In this document: piece by piece, positions 8,762 through 17,474 of the stretch
Layout: each line of letters starts with the position of its first letter
How positions within the stretch are numbered: the stretch's first letter is position 1
Origin: Pseudarthrobacter sp. GA104
GTDB taxonomy: Bacteria > Actinomycetota > Actinomycetes > Actinomycetales > Micrococcaceae
Length of the DNA stretch: 64,000 bases
Assembly (NCBI RefSeq): GCF_009741265.1
Contig: NZ_WOWL01000001.1
Coordinates: 4,340,001-4,404,000 of the forward strand
Direction of reading: 5' to 3'
The notes under the pieces: model-generated
Told to the model about the DNA's origin: nothing
The model's input: the letters and a program-made list of their open reading frames with translations, nothing else
Database searches by the model: none
Translations under genes and position numbers: made by a program

Positions 8762-11554
8762 ATGCCTATCCTGCTCGATGACATCGACCTCTCCGCAGCT
8801 GCCGTCGCTGCCCAAAAGGCTGCCGACCCGAAGTTCTTCTCCTCGAAGCTGACCGGATCCGGCAAGAAGACCGGGCTGCTCAATGAGGCCCTGCGTCCGA
8901 TCAACACTGCAACCAACACCGCCTACGCCATCGCGCGGGACATTGAGGTCAAGCAGAGCTCGACCCAGCACGAGATCACGACTTCCACGGTGCCGCTGGC
9001 CCCGATCACGCGCCGAGCGCTCCTTTCGGGCGGCTCCTTCACGCTGCCGGTGCCACACGTTGACGACCGCTTCTCCGTCGATGTTTCTGCCAACAAGATC
9101 CAGGACTGGGACGTCGTCTTCGACATGATCCCGCAGGGCCTGACCCTGTACGAAGACAAGTCCGGTGACAAGATGGCCCGCGACCTCGTCATCCAGTACC
9201 GCATGGAGCTTTACTTCTTCAAGCAGGGCCTGGTGGAGCCCGAGCGCGCGACCTCGGTCGCCCACTCGAACGGATACGGCAACCACGATGCTGCCGTGCT
9301 CCTGCAGTGGGACACCAGCCCTTCCGAGAACGCCCGTGATTTCATCGAAGACGTCCTCGCATCGGCAGGCCTGACCGCCTCAAACCTCGACGAACTCGCC
9401 GAGTGGATGGACGAGTACCCGATTCACGAGCGCATCACCCGCCTCGCCCAGGTCTGGGACTCCGAAGCGATTGCCGACGAGGTTTGCCAGTACGTGCTGG
9501 ACATGCCGGCCAGCCCCAGCGAAGAACAGCTGAACATGCTCGCCGTGCAGCTTCGCTACCTGGAGAACTACAACGTTCCGCTGGAGGCTTACCGCCGGAT
9601 CCACCAGCAGCTGGACGCCACCTTCTCCGAGCAAATCGCGGCGAAGCTGTCCAAGCAGAACCTGAGCCTGCTGATGAACCACACGCTCGACCACCTTGAC
9701 CGGATGAAGAGCCAGCTGGTGACCCCGACACAGCCGGTAACGCCTCCGGTCCTGCCGGCGCACCTGTCCAAGCAGCAGCTTGACGCACTCACCACGCATG
9801 AGCCCCTGGTGATGACCCAGGCCGGCGCGGGCACCGGCAAGTCCACGGTGATCCTCGAGCGCATCAAGTACCTCGAAGCCTGCGGGGTCCCCGCCTCGGA
9901 CATCACGGTGCTGAGCTTCACGAACGCCGCGGCCGACAACATCACTGAGAAGAACCCGAACGTCGGCTCGATGACGATCGCCAAGAAGATCATCGACATC
10001 TACTCGATGAACCACCCGACCCACAAGGTCTCGGCGATCGACACGATCATCAACTCGATCGACATCTTCTACCCGAACAACCAGTTCGCAGCGACGTTCC
10101 GTCATCGCCTGCTGGAGGTCGACCAGAACAAGACCGGCGCGTTCACGGCACTGAACACCTACGTCGAGAACCACTTCGACGAGGTGATCGCGCTGCTGGA
10201 CCAGATCCAGCAGACGTCCCTGGAACTGCAGATCATCATCTGCTACCAGAAGATCGACGACATGGTCGAGCCTGCCCACGTGCAGAGCAAGTACCTGATC
10301 ATCGACGAAGTCCAGGACAACTCGGTGTTCGAGTTCATCTACGTGCTGAAGTACATCACCAAGCACGCACAGTCGCTCTTCATCGTCGGCGATGCCAGCC
10401 AGACGCTGTATGAGTTCCGCTCGGCCAACCCGAGGGCGCTCAACACGCTGGAGGGCTCGGGAGTCTTCGCGACCTTCCGGCTCACGACCAACTACCGGAG
10501 CAACCAGGAGATCCTTGACTTCGCCAACGTCGTGCTCGGTGGACTGGAGACCAACCAGTTCGCCAACATCCAGCTGCAGGCTAACTCGCTCGCGGTCCCG
10601 ACAGCCGATTCCTTCCAAGCGAAGGTCAAGCTCGACTACCGCGAGTTGCCTCGGATCGGCACCTTCGTTACGCAGGATCTGCAGCCAATCGTGCGCAACA
10701 CGGTGATCCCGGACTACGTCCAGGGTTGCCTCGACCGCGGTGAGCAGGTGGCTTTCCTCGCTTACTCACGACGGGAGGTCGCGCTGATCCAGGAAGTGCT
10801 CGAGAAGGCATACCCGAACAAGCACGTCGCATCGCTCGTCAGCGACCGGGTCTACGCCACGGACATCTTCTCGAAGTACATCAAGTTCTACTGGAACGAC
10901 GTCCTGCAGGTCCAGCCTGCCAACGCCTCGTTCGTGGTCTCCCAGGGGATCAAGGACAACATGGGCAAGCTAACGAAGAACGCTGGCAGCCCTGCCGTGG
11001 AGAAGGCCATTCTGCTCACCATCTCGCAGTGGTGGGTAGAGAACAGCGCCACGATCAACGGCTGGGTCGCCCTGTGCAACCAGGGCACGCTGCCGCACAA
11101 GGCGTTCTTCGACCGCCTGCGAGACAACCTCCTGGGATTCGAGATCGCTCGCAACCAGCAAAAGCTGAACGTGAACAAGCAGAAGAACCAGGAGCGCAAG
11201 CGGAAGAACCTCGAGTCCAAGGCCGATCTCGTCGTCTCGACGATCCACGGTGCCAAGGGTCTCGAGTTCAACAACGTCGTCGTCCTCTACAAGGAGGACA
11301 CGCAGATGAGCCAGGACACCAAGCGGATGTTCTACGTCGCCTTTACCCGCGCCATGAAGAGCCAGTACGTGCTCTCCTACGGCACGGTAAAGAACCCGCC
11401 GATTCAGAGCAGCTACGAGCAGATCGTCAACGCTCTGACCGAGCGCGACGAGAAGAACGCCTTGCGTGCCCAGGGTATCGACCCGGACCTCATGGTCGAC
11501 GACGATGCCGCTGGCTCCGTCGGTGATCAGCTGCCGGTCCCCGAGGCCGTCTGA
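8762..11554 (+). CDS. UvrD/Rep-like superfamily 1 helicase with large N-terminal domain
   Basis: The protein has 930 residues from the ATG at 8762; an in-frame TTG at 8735 has no clear ribosome binding site. SF1 motifs are complete: Q-motif-like LSKQQLDAL, Walker A QAGAGTGKST near 353-362, motif Ia (LSFTNAAADNI), Walker B IIDEVQD near 514-520, motif III (VGDASQTLYEFR), motif IV (TTNYRSNQEI), motif V (STIHGAKGLEF) and motif VI (YVAFTRAM). These enzymes unwind DNA 3'-5' using ATP. The ~330-residue N-terminal extension, rich in helices and unlike UvrD, suggests a dedicated function, for example loading at the plasmid origin together with the primase-like protein at 1705. A terminator-like hairpin follows directly. 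Confidence 0.93.
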   Translation: MPILLDDIDLSAAAVAAQKAADPKFFSSKLTGSGKKTGLLNEALRPINTATNTAYAIARDIEVKQSSTQHEITTSTVPLAPITRRALLSGGSFTLPVPHVDDRFSVDVSANKIQDWDVVFDMIPQGLTLYEDKSGDKMARDLVIQYRMELYFFKQGLVEPERATSVAHSNGYGNHDAAVLLQWDTSPSENARDFIEDVLASAGLTASNLDELAEWMDEYPIHERITRLAQVWDSEAIADEVCQYVLDMPASPSEEQLNMLAVQLRYLENYNVPLEAYRRIHQQLDATFSEQIAAKLSKQNLSLLMNHTLDHLDRMKSQLVTPTQPVTPPVLPAHLSKQQLDALTTHEPLVMTQAGAGTGKSTVILERIKYLEACGVPASDITVLSFTNAAADNITEKNPNVGSMTIAKKIIDIYSMNHPTHKVSAIDTIINSIDIFYPNNQFAATFRHRLLEVDQNKTGAFTALNTYVENHFDEVIALLDQIQQTSLELQIIICYQKIDDMVEPAHVQSKYLIIDEVQDNSVFEFIYVLKYITKHAQSLFIVGDASQTLYEFRSANPRALNTLEGSGVFATFRLTTNYRSNQEILDFANVVLGGLETNQFANIQLQANSLAVPTADSFQAKVKLDYRELPRIGTFVTQDLQPIVRNTVIPDYVQGCLDRGEQVAFLAYSRREVALIQEVLEKAYPNKHVASLVSDRVYATDIFSKYIKFYWNDVLQVQPANASFVVSQGIKDNMGKLTKNAGSPAVEKAILLTISQWWVENSATINGWVALCNQGTLPHKAFFDRLRDNLLGFEIARNQQKLNVNKQKNQERKRKNLESKADLVVSTIHGAKGLEFNNVVVLYKEDTQMSQDTKRMFYVAFTRAMKSQYVLSYGTVKNPPIQSSYEQIVNALTERDEKNALRAQGIDPDLMVDDDAAGSVGDQLPVPEAV

Positions 11555-11566
11555 CCGATGACCGCA

Positions 11567-11630
11567 GAAGGCGCGGACGCTCCACTTCCTCCCTGACCGG
11601 GGAGGACGGAACGTCCGCGCCTTCTTCTTC
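11567..11630 (+). terminator. Terminator after the SF1 helicase gene
   Basis: GAAGGCGCGGACG (11567-11579) pairs with CGTCCGCGCCTTC (11612-11624) and is followed by TTCTTCG. The loop contains a second small stem (CCTCC/GGAGG). Confidence 0.7.
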
Positions 11631-11672
11631 GCACACCCCTCTTGATCCACCGCAGCTTCGAAGGAGCATGCC

Positions 11673-12293
11673 ATGACCACCATTGGAACCCAGGTCGACT
11701 CCGACGAGCTCGTACCGGGCCCCGACACCACCTACGACCTAGTCATCTGTCACAACGACAGAATCATCTTTCACGACCACTACCCATCACCTGCCTTTCG
11801 GCTGCGTATGTGCGAACAGCTGCTCACGGCCTCCGACGTCGTGGCCGGCGTGGTCGATGCTGCCCGTGCGAACGAGATTCACGAGCTGTACCAGTCCCAC
11901 GTATCGCAGTGGGAAACCGCCTCCGATGCCGTCGTCAATGCGATCTCCAAGCTCTGCCGCCGCTGGGGTGTGCAGATCTACATGAGCACAACGAAGAAGA
12001 AGACTGCTGCCCCCGCTGTCCTCTTCTCGGTCGTCACCCAATACGGCCCCGGACAAACCGTTGCAGAGCACTTCCCGACCCGTCAGGCCCGCCGCGCCAG
12101 CCTGATCGAGCGTGCCGAGTCGTTCTTTGACGCTCCTGGCCACATCCCCGAACGCGTCCTGTCCGACGACCAGCGCCTCGCCGCCCTCGTTGCGACCTTC
12201 CTCATGCCGGCCACCGTCATCCTCACCGAGTCAGCCCTCGACGACGCCGACAACGTGTACAAGCCCTCAGGTCGGCCACTGCCGATCATCTGA
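11673..12293 (+). CDS. Hypothetical protein (206 residues)
   Basis: The ATG at 11673 has GAAGGAG 9 bases upstream. The sequence is soluble with alternating helices and strands; it opens with a TYDLVICHNDRIIFHDH stretch, which resembles the start of the broken gene at 12381 (KDHDLVILHDDGLYRHLR), so the two may be distant relatives. Both contain the pattern DLVI.H.D near the N-terminus. No family recognised and no catalytic motif visible. It starts a run of small genes of unknown function after the helicase terminator. Confidence 0.7.
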   Translation: MTTIGTQVDSDELVPGPDTTYDLVICHNDRIIFHDHYPSPAFRLRMCEQLLTASDVVAGVVDAARANEIHELYQSHVSQWETASDAVVNAISKLCRRWGVQIYMSTTKKKTAAPAVLFSVVTQYGPGQTVAEHFPTRQARRASLIERAESFFDAPGHIPERVLSDDQRLAALVATFLMPATVILTESALDDADNVYKPSGRPLPII

Positions 12294-12380
12294 CCCCACG
12301 AAGGACCGGCTCGATCCCCAAGCCGAGGGCCTGGACAGGCCACCCATCGATTCGACCACCACCTGCCGGAGTGACCCGCC

Positions 12381-13341
12381 ATGACCGTGACCGCCATCCA
12401 GAAGCCCGAAAATCCGTATGTCAAGACCTACGCCGACTTCGTCGAACAGACCAAGGACCACGACCTGGTCATCCTGCACGACGATGGTCTGTACCGCCAC
12501 CTGCGCGTCCAGGCCCCCGGCACCCGCATGTGGAGCTGGGACGTCACTACGTGGCCCGGTCACCTCGCCACCAGCGGTGACATCGCCGACGGCCATGTCT
12601 TCACCCGAGAGCCCGACATGCTCGAGTTCTTCACGATCGCGGGCCGGAGCGAAGGATAATACTCCGATGGCGCACCAAGCATCGACGTGCGCTACTGGGC
12701 CGAGAAGCTCTGCGGCGGACGGTCCCACGAGGTGAAAAAGTACGACCCCGACATCTTCTTGCAGCTGGTGCGCGAACACCTCGAAGAGAGTGAAGCCCTC
12801 GGCGACGAAGCTCAGACCATTCACGAAAAGCAGCTCGCGCTCGTGAAAAGGTCCACGAGCTGCGAGGCCTCGACAACGAGGTGATGCAGACCAGCCTCAA
12901 GGCGTACTGGGCTGCACAGGAGAAGGTCAGCCATAGCGGCGCATTCGACACATATACCCTCGCTCGCTCAAGCCGTGAAGACCTTACGAAGCCCGGAACG
13001 AGGCCAGAAACCACCTCTGGAGCACCGAGGGCATCTCCGACGAGCAGCACGACAGGCTCATCGAAGAGTTCGACTGGTATGAAATCGGAGACACCGAGAT
13101 CGCTGAGCAGTCGCCGGCCACGCGCCGCCAGGAAATCCTCGACGACGCACGCTGGCATGCCGACAGTGAATCCGAGGCACACAAGTGGCTGCAGGAGAAC
13201 GAGGAACACGTCGGCTCCGACACCTGTGAATGGAACCTGCGGGAATACGACATCCACTTCCTGTTCACCTGCTACGCAATTGCTCTGACAACCACCCTCT
13301 GGCGCGAACACCTCGCCAAACAGGAAGTGGATGCTGCATAG
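12381..13341 (+). pseudogene. Decayed gene with an in-frame stop and two frame changes
   Basis: A coding-like frame opens at the ATG at 12381 and runs 92 codons to TAA at 12657-12659. The same frame continues immediately afterwards with coding-like sequence (SIDVRYWAEKLCGG...) to about 12853. Protein-like sequence then carries on in a second frame (KVHELRGLDNEVMQTSLKA...) to about 12985, and from there in a third frame (YEARNEARNHLWSTEG...) to the stop at 13339-13341. Each step is a shift in the same direction. Codon use stays like that of an intact gene in all parts, so decay is recent or some changes are sequencing errors. The N-terminal 92 residues could still be made as a short protein. 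Function unknown; the N-terminus faintly resembles the gene at 11673. Confidence 0.65.
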
Positions 13342-13396
13342 CACTGGCCAGTCGAGCCGAACTCTTCCTTCACCCCGGAACAAAGGAACAGCTGTC

Positions 13397-13987
13397 ATGC
13401 CCCACGAGACCGTCGATACCCAGCGCTTGGACCAATTGAAGAAACGGCTCATTGCCGCCACCGGGTCTTCCGGTTTGACCTCGTTCTACGACGGGAAGAT
13501 CCACATGTCTCTCGACGAGTGGGAGCGTCTTGTCAGCTCCATCGAAGGAGCCCGCCAGGAACTTCAGTCCCGCGAGCTCCACCACTTTGAGGAGGAGCAG
13601 ATCTCGGCCAGGGCTCAGGCGGTGCTCGATGAAGCCCGGAGGCTTTGCGAGAGCGTCGAATTCAGAGTCCCCGGCAAGCACGAGACCTGGGACGCTTACC
13701 ATGAAGGCCGATCTGCTCTCTCCGACGAGATCCAGCAGATCCTCGACCGGACCAATGAACCGCACGCCGCGACACACGAACGCATCAATACCGCGTTCAA
13801 CCGAGCCGCCGATGAGGTTCTCGAAATCGCCCGGGACGACGGCGACGAGCTGCTGCGCGACGCAATTAACCTCGTCGTCAACGCCGGGCTCCACTTCCTG
13901 GAGCACCCAGAGGCTTCGCTCGAGGACGCCGCCTCCGAGAATTACGACAACGACTTTGCTGAGGAGCTCCTGGACTCGCTGCGATGA
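13397..13987 (+). CDS. Hypothetical helical protein (196 residues)
   Basis: The start at 13397 follows AAAGGAA with good spacing. The sequence is acidic and almost entirely helical, with heptad-like stretches (about 45-90 and 130-190) and an acidic C-terminus. No transmembrane segment or catalytic motif. It belongs to the run of small accessory genes between the helicase and the DUF4031 gene. Function not recognised. Confidence 0.7.
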   Translation: MPHETVDTQRLDQLKKRLIAATGSSGLTSFYDGKIHMSLDEWERLVSSIEGARQELQSRELHHFEEEQISARAQAVLDEARRLCESVEFRVPGKHETWDAYHEGRSALSDEIQQILDRTNEPHAATHERINTAFNRAADEVLEIARDDGDELLRDAINLVVNAGLHFLEHPEASLEDAASENYDNDFAEELLDSLR

Positions 13988-14097
13988 CCTCGCCGAGGGC
14001 CGGGATGCTCACTCCATCGGAGTGATCGTCACACAACACATTCGCCTAAGCCGGGCTCCCGCCACGCAGCCAACCCTCTAATCCACAAGGAGACCCC

Positions 14098-14799
14098 ATG
14101 GGATCCAGCATGCTCACCGCCACCATCGCCGTTCCCGCCAACCGCGAACAGCCGCCGGCGTTCGAAGTCGGCCGCCAGATGATCAACGAGATTATCGACG
14201 TCGACCTCTTCGCGTTCGATGACCCGGAATCACAGCTCGAAGAACTCGTTGAAGACTTCGACCCTGCGGTGCACCTGGACGCAGACGGCTTACCTACCTT
14301 GGAAATCACCCGGAAGACCGGCCTGCAGATCATTGACGCCCTCGAAGAAGCGCTCAACTCCAGCGAAACTAACACCATCACGATCGCCGGCTACTTACTC
14401 CACATCTCGGGCGGACTCTCCGGCGGCGACGCCTCGACCGAAGCGGCCGATGCCATCTGGAACGCGTACTACCTGCCCGAAACGGTCCTGCAGGCCATGG
14501 GCTTCATTCGGGACTACAGCAAGCCGCTGTCCCGGACCAACGGGAACCCGGGAGAGACTACAGACACTGACATCGTCGACGCCATCGCGCTCGGGCTCGG
14601 CACGAAGCCTGAGTGGTCAGGAGCGGACGAGCTGGAGTGGATCGCCAACGCCATCGGTTTTGTTCGGCCGCACCCCGGAGACCGGGACCCGCGTGAGTAC
14701 CACGAGGAATTCATTGAGCAACACGATTTCGATCCGATCCAGGACAACTTCCTCACCGGTTATGTCAGCAAGTACGACGACGAAGGCGACGAGGGATAA
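14098..14799 (+). CDS. Hypothetical acidic protein (233 residues)
   Basis: CAAGGAGA precedes the ATG at 14098 by 7 bases. The protein is strongly acidic, soluble and without recognised motifs. It contains Asp/Glu-rich helices (residues 30-60) and ends in DDEGDEG. Only two bases separate its stop from the next ATG at 14802, so the two are co-transcribed and probably co-translated. Confidence 0.72.
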   Translation: MGSSMLTATIAVPANREQPPAFEVGRQMINEIIDVDLFAFDDPESQLEELVEDFDPAVHLDADGLPTLEITRKTGLQIIDALEEALNSSETNTITIAGYLLHISGGLSGGDASTEAADAIWNAYYLPETVLQAMGFIRDYSKPLSRTNGNPGETTDTDIVDAIALGLGTKPEWSGADELEWIANAIGFVRPHPGDRDPREYHEEFIEQHDFDPIQDNFLTGYVSKYDDEGDEG

Positions 14800-14801
14800 C
14801 C

Positions 14802-15086
14802 ATGGCCAACACGACCTTCATTCTCTGCGAATGCTGCACGCTCGTGCTGGTGAACGACGACGAGTCCGGCTGCCGGGACTTCCACGGCCACAAGCACGCC
14901 CCGTTGGACGTACCGCCCGGCACTGCCATCTCTCAGGGTCCACACACTTGGGACGGCAGCCTGGAGCTGACCTGCCATGGTCATGAAAAGGGACTCATCC
15001 AGCCCGGTGAGAACTTTTGGGTCGCCGAACTCCAGACCGAACAACTGGCCCGCACGTCCCCACTCGAGGGAGCAACCCATGACTAA
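14802..15086 (+). CDS. Small protein with Cys/His clusters (94 residues)
   Basis: The ATG follows the previous stop after two bases. An N-terminal LCECCTLVLVNDDESGC stretch (Cys9, Cys11, Cys12, Cys24) and a later LTCHGHEKG motif suggest metal binding, possibly zinc, but the spacing does not match a standard zinc ribbon. The protein is small and acidic. Its start of the operon 14098-15494 suggests a shared function with the DUF4031 protein. Function unknown. Confidence 0.65.
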   Translation: MANTTFILCECCTLVLVNDDESGCRDFHGHKHAPLDVPPGTAISQGPHTWDGSLELTCHGHEKGLIQPGENFWVAELQTEQLARTSPLEGATHD

Positions 15087-15168
15087 GACAGCAAAGGTGG
15101 TAAGCCCCGGCACCAATCCGCTCTTCGGCTCCGGCATCCACCAGCTGCTGAAGAGTGGTGCGGAATGA
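15079..15168 (+). CDS. Very small possible peptide (29 residues)
   Basis: An ATG at 15079 overlaps the end of the previous gene by 8 bases, and the TGA stop overlaps the ATG of the DUF4031 gene (ATGA at 15165-15168). Both overlaps and a GAGGGAGCAACCC stretch upstream suggest a translated coupling peptide (MTKTAKVVSPGTNPLFGSGI...), but no homology is recognised and a non-coding explanation is possible. Confidence 0.4.
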   Translation: MTKTAKVVSPGTNPLFGSGIHQLLKSGAE

Positions 15169-15494
15169 CCGTCTACGTTGACAATGCCTACATCCCGGCC
15201 AAGGTCCGCTCAGGTTCCTTCGTTCATGACTCCCGTTGGTGCCATATGACCGCGGACAGCACCGAGGAACTGATCACCTTCGCCGTCGGACTGGGACTGC
15301 AACCGAAGTACATCCAGCACCGGGGAACGTGGAAGGAGCACTTCGACGTCACCGAATCAAAGCGTCGACTGGCAGTGACAAAAGGTGCCGTTGAAGTCTC
15401 CTACCGGGATCACGTAATGGCGATGGCCCAGCGGCGAACAACTGATTCCGGGACGAAGGACAAGAAATCAGTCGAACCTCAAACTCCTCAATAA
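15165..15494 (+). CDS. DUF4031 domain protein
   Basis: The protein has 109 residues and begins MTVYVDNAYIPA, followed by RWCHMTADSTEELITFAVGL, then HFDVTESKRRLAVTKGAVEV. This order (MTVYVD start, WCH..AD, YDxTExKRxxAxxxGA) is the signature of the DUF4031 family, short proteins common in actinobacteria and their phages; a biochemical role is not established. The start overlaps the preceding small frame by ATGA. It is the last gene of the 14098-15494 cluster, 32 bases before the 3'-phosphatase gene. Confidence 0.82.
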   Translation: MTVYVDNAYIPAKVRSGSFVHDSRWCHMTADSTEELITFAVGLGLQPKYIQHRGTWKEHFDVTESKRRLAVTKGAVEVSYRDHVMAMAQRRTTDSGTKDKKSVEPQTPQ

Positions 15495-15526
15495 CGGAGT
15501 TGTCCTCACCAGAAAGAATAGAGATT

Positions 15527-16000
15527 ATGACCTCGAGCAGACCTGCTGCCGTCATCGTCGACATCGACGGGACAGTTGCTACGCACACCCTGCCCGACGG
15601 TAGCCTCATCCGGCCTCACCACGAGTACCGGCTCGTCTCCTGGGACCTTCCCAACCAGCCGGTGATCGACACCGTCCGCGCACTGCGTGATGCCGGATTC
15701 GAGATCTTGTTCTGCTCCGGGCGGCCCATCATTGAAGACCACGGTGTCAACATAGGAAATGCCACCTATGCCTGGCTCATCGAGCACGTGGGGGAGTGGA
15801 CCGCCCGAGCCCCGTTGTACATGCGCGGACAAGGCGATTCAAGGCCCGACGACATCGTCAAGACCGAGATCTACGAGACATTCATCCGCAGCCACTACGA
15901 CGTCCGACTGGCACTTGAGGACCGCCCCAGGGTGATCCGTGCTTGGCAGGCTCTCGGCTTGCCCGTATTCGACGTAGCCCCGGAGTCAGGCGAGTTCTGA
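15527..16000 (+). CDS. HAD-family polynucleotide 3'-phosphatase-like protein (PNKP phosphatase domain)
   Basis: The protein has 157 residues, ATG at 15527 after an AGAAAGAATAGAG purine stretch. HAD motif I is VDIDGTVA (Asp12 nucleophile, Asp14 acid/base), motif II ILFCSGRP, and motif III the C-terminal LEDRPRVIRAW. The middle LYMRGQGDSRPDDIVKTEIY is the pattern of the T4 polynucleotide kinase 3'-phosphatase domain, which removes 3'-phosphates from broken nucleic-acid ends. No kinase domain is fused. With the ATP-dependent ligase at 18501 it could form a small end-healing and sealing set, though the two genes are on opposite strands. A strong terminator follows. Confidence 0.82.
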   Translation: MTSSRPAAVIVDIDGTVATHTLPDGSLIRPHHEYRLVSWDLPNQPVIDTVRALRDAGFEILFCSGRPIIEDHGVNIGNATYAWLIEHVGEWTARAPLYMRGQGDSRPDDIVKTEIYETFIRSHYDVRLALEDRPRVIRAWQALGLPVFDVAPESGEF

Positions 16001-16016
16001 CCCGCACTCTGGCTTC

Positions 16017-16066
16017 AGCCCGTGCACCGACCCCGTTGGGGGTCTGTGCACGGGCTTTGCTTGTTC
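16017..16066 (+). terminator. Rho-independent terminator after the phosphatase gene
   Basis: AGCCCGTGCAC (16017-16027) pairs with GTGCACGGGCT (16046-16056), with an inner GACCCC/GGGGGTC stem, followed by TTGCTTGTTCC. Confidence 0.8.
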
Positions 16067-16110
16067 CTCTGAACATTCCACACCTCTCGAATTCCATTGC
16101 CGAATCACCG

Positions 16111-16146
16111 GGAATGGTCATATACGAGACACTGACAAACCATTCC
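16111..16146 (+). promoter_or_regulatory. Promoter/operator of the toxin-antitoxin operon
   Basis: GGAATGGT (16111-16118) and ACCATTCC (16139-16146) form an 8-bp inverted repeat that brackets TATACGAGA (a possible -10). Autoregulation by the antitoxin binding such a repeat is usual for type II modules. Confidence 0.5.
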
Positions 16147-16166
16147 ACCCCGAATAGACTGGAACC

Positions 16167-16550
16167 ATGACTGACGACAACGCCGCCACTGACCAGCCCG
16201 ACACGACACTCCCAAAGTTCTCCGTGAACGTCGCTCCGACCGAAGGAATTACCGCAGCGCACCTCGGTTCGCTGATCGAGCGCTATCGCGCCGGTGAGAC
16301 CGAGCCATTGATCTTCGGTGACGACAACGTCCCCGAAGCCGCGATCATCCCGTTCGCAGCCTTCGTCCGCCTGCTGAAGCGCGACCATGCAGACGCTGTC
16401 CGCCAGGAGCACGCCTTCCAGTCCGAGCTTTTGCACCGTATCCAGGATGCTGACGCCTCCGAAGACCCGGGCATAACGCTCGATGAGCTCGGCGATGAGC
16501 TGGGGGAGCCGGCCCGATCCATGCTCCGCAAGGCGCGTGACGATGACTAA
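16167..16550 (+). CDS. Phd/YefM-like antitoxin
   Basis: The protein has 127 residues. After a polar N-terminus it carries GSLIERYRAGETEPLIFGDD followed by AAIIPFAAFVRLL, the pattern of Phd/YefM-type antitoxins, where an N-terminal DNA-binding fold ends in a strand with the 'aviip...y' signature. The acidic C-terminal half would bind and neutralise the toxin. The ATG is close to the presumed promoter; no strong ribosome binding site is seen, so the leader is short. The 3' end overlaps the toxin start by 8 bases, as expected for a two-gene toxin-antitoxin operon that keeps the element in the host. Confidence 0.7.
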   Translation: MTDDNAATDQPDTTLPKFSVNVAPTEGITAAHLGSLIERYRAGETEPLIFGDDNVPEAAIIPFAAFVRLLKRDHADAVRQEHAFQSELLHRIQDADASEDPGITLDELGDELGEPARSMLRKARDDD

Positions 16551-17049
16551 TGGCCTGCGCATCAAGGTCCATCTCACACCAGGGGCACGCGGCGACATTG
16601 AGCACCTGAACCAGCGGGCGCTCAAGCATCCGCACGGCAAGGACGAAGCGTTGCTGGAGGCCACCATCGTGATGCTGCACCGGCTCAACGGACGCCGCCA
16701 CCCGACCAAGCCGCTGGATTACAATCCCCATTTCGCAGACCTTTCAGACTGCGATACAACCTACGTCGGAGCCGACGCCTACGAGAAGCCGCCGCTGCGG
16801 ATCGTTTCCCGGGACATCCGCCCAGAGCAACCCGATGGAATCACCCGGCGCGAAATCGTCGCCATCGGGGCGCGTCGGGACAGCGAGGTCTACAAAATAG
16901 CCGGCCAGCGACTCGGACGCCCCATCGGCTTCACCTTGGACCAGCTGGCAGCGCAGCGTCAGCCGACCGCCGGGCAGAACCGGACACCGCGCGCCGGCCG
17001 GGGCGTCGACGAGCCCTTCTCCACAGAGTCGGATCTTGTGTTCGACTGA
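16543..17049 (+). CDS. RelE/ParE-superfamily toxin-like protein
   Basis: The protein has 168 residues, ATG at 16543 inside the end of the antitoxin gene. The C-terminal half contains RIVSRDIRPE...ITRREIVAIGARRDSEVYKIAGQRLGR, which follows the RelE-like pattern (basic strand, IVAIGxR, VYxxAxxRL). RelE toxins are mRNA interferases acting at the ribosome; ParE relatives poison gyrase. The N-terminal region has KVHLTPGARGDIEHLNQ, a helix typical of the fold. Arg/Lys-rich character supports nucleic-acid contact. Which of the two activities applies cannot be read from sequence. Confidence 0.7.
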   Translation: MTNGLRIKVHLTPGARGDIEHLNQRALKHPHGKDEALLEATIVMLHRLNGRRHPTKPLDYNPHFADLSDCDTTYVGADAYEKPPLRIVSRDIRPEQPDGITRREIVAIGARRDSEVYKIAGQRLGRPIGFTLDQLAAQRQPTAGQNRTPRAGRGVDEPFSTESDLVFD

Positions 17050-17133
17050 CCATTCAAACGTCGTTTCTGTTCATTGCTGAGTGCTTCTCATAGATTGAAT
17101 TGACTGATCATTCGATGTGGGCAGGATAAAGCA

Positions 17134-17463
17134 ATGAACGAGCAAGAGACTGAACTTGAGCCAGAGGCGCAGTCCGGGCATGACCAGAACTCCGGCCAGG
17201 AGCGTCGTCGAGGACTGAGCCCCCGGGCATCGCTTATCGTGCGACGCCTGCTTGCCCTCTCGATCGCCGTAGGCATCGGATACGGAATCTTCCATGTGAT
17301 CTTCCGTACTGATGTCCTCGATCCGGTGCTGGCCTATGCCCAGCCCCTCAAAAACGGCATCGACTGGGTGCTCGAAGACCCGAGGCGGGCCTGGGCCGCA
17401 CTCGCCGTACTCGTCATACCCCACATCGGCATGTACTACCTGCTGTTCGAAGACCGGAAGTAA
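17134..17463 (+). CDS. Small membrane protein with two transmembrane segments
   Basis: The protein has 109 residues: an acidic, Gln/Glu-rich N-terminus (1-30), a first hydrophobic segment around 37-57 (LLALSIAVGIGYGIFHVIF) and a second around 86-105 (AALAVLVIPHIGMYYLLF). No recognised family. Eleven bases separate it from the next small membrane gene, and the two are similar in design, so they probably form a membrane pair. Confidence 0.6.
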   Translation: MNEQETELEPEAQSGHDQNSGQERRRGLSPRASLIVRRLLALSIAVGIGYGIFHVIFRTDVLDPVLAYAQPLKNGIDWVLEDPRRAWAALAVLVIPHIGMYYLLFEDRK

Positions 17464-17474
17464 GGAGACCCACC

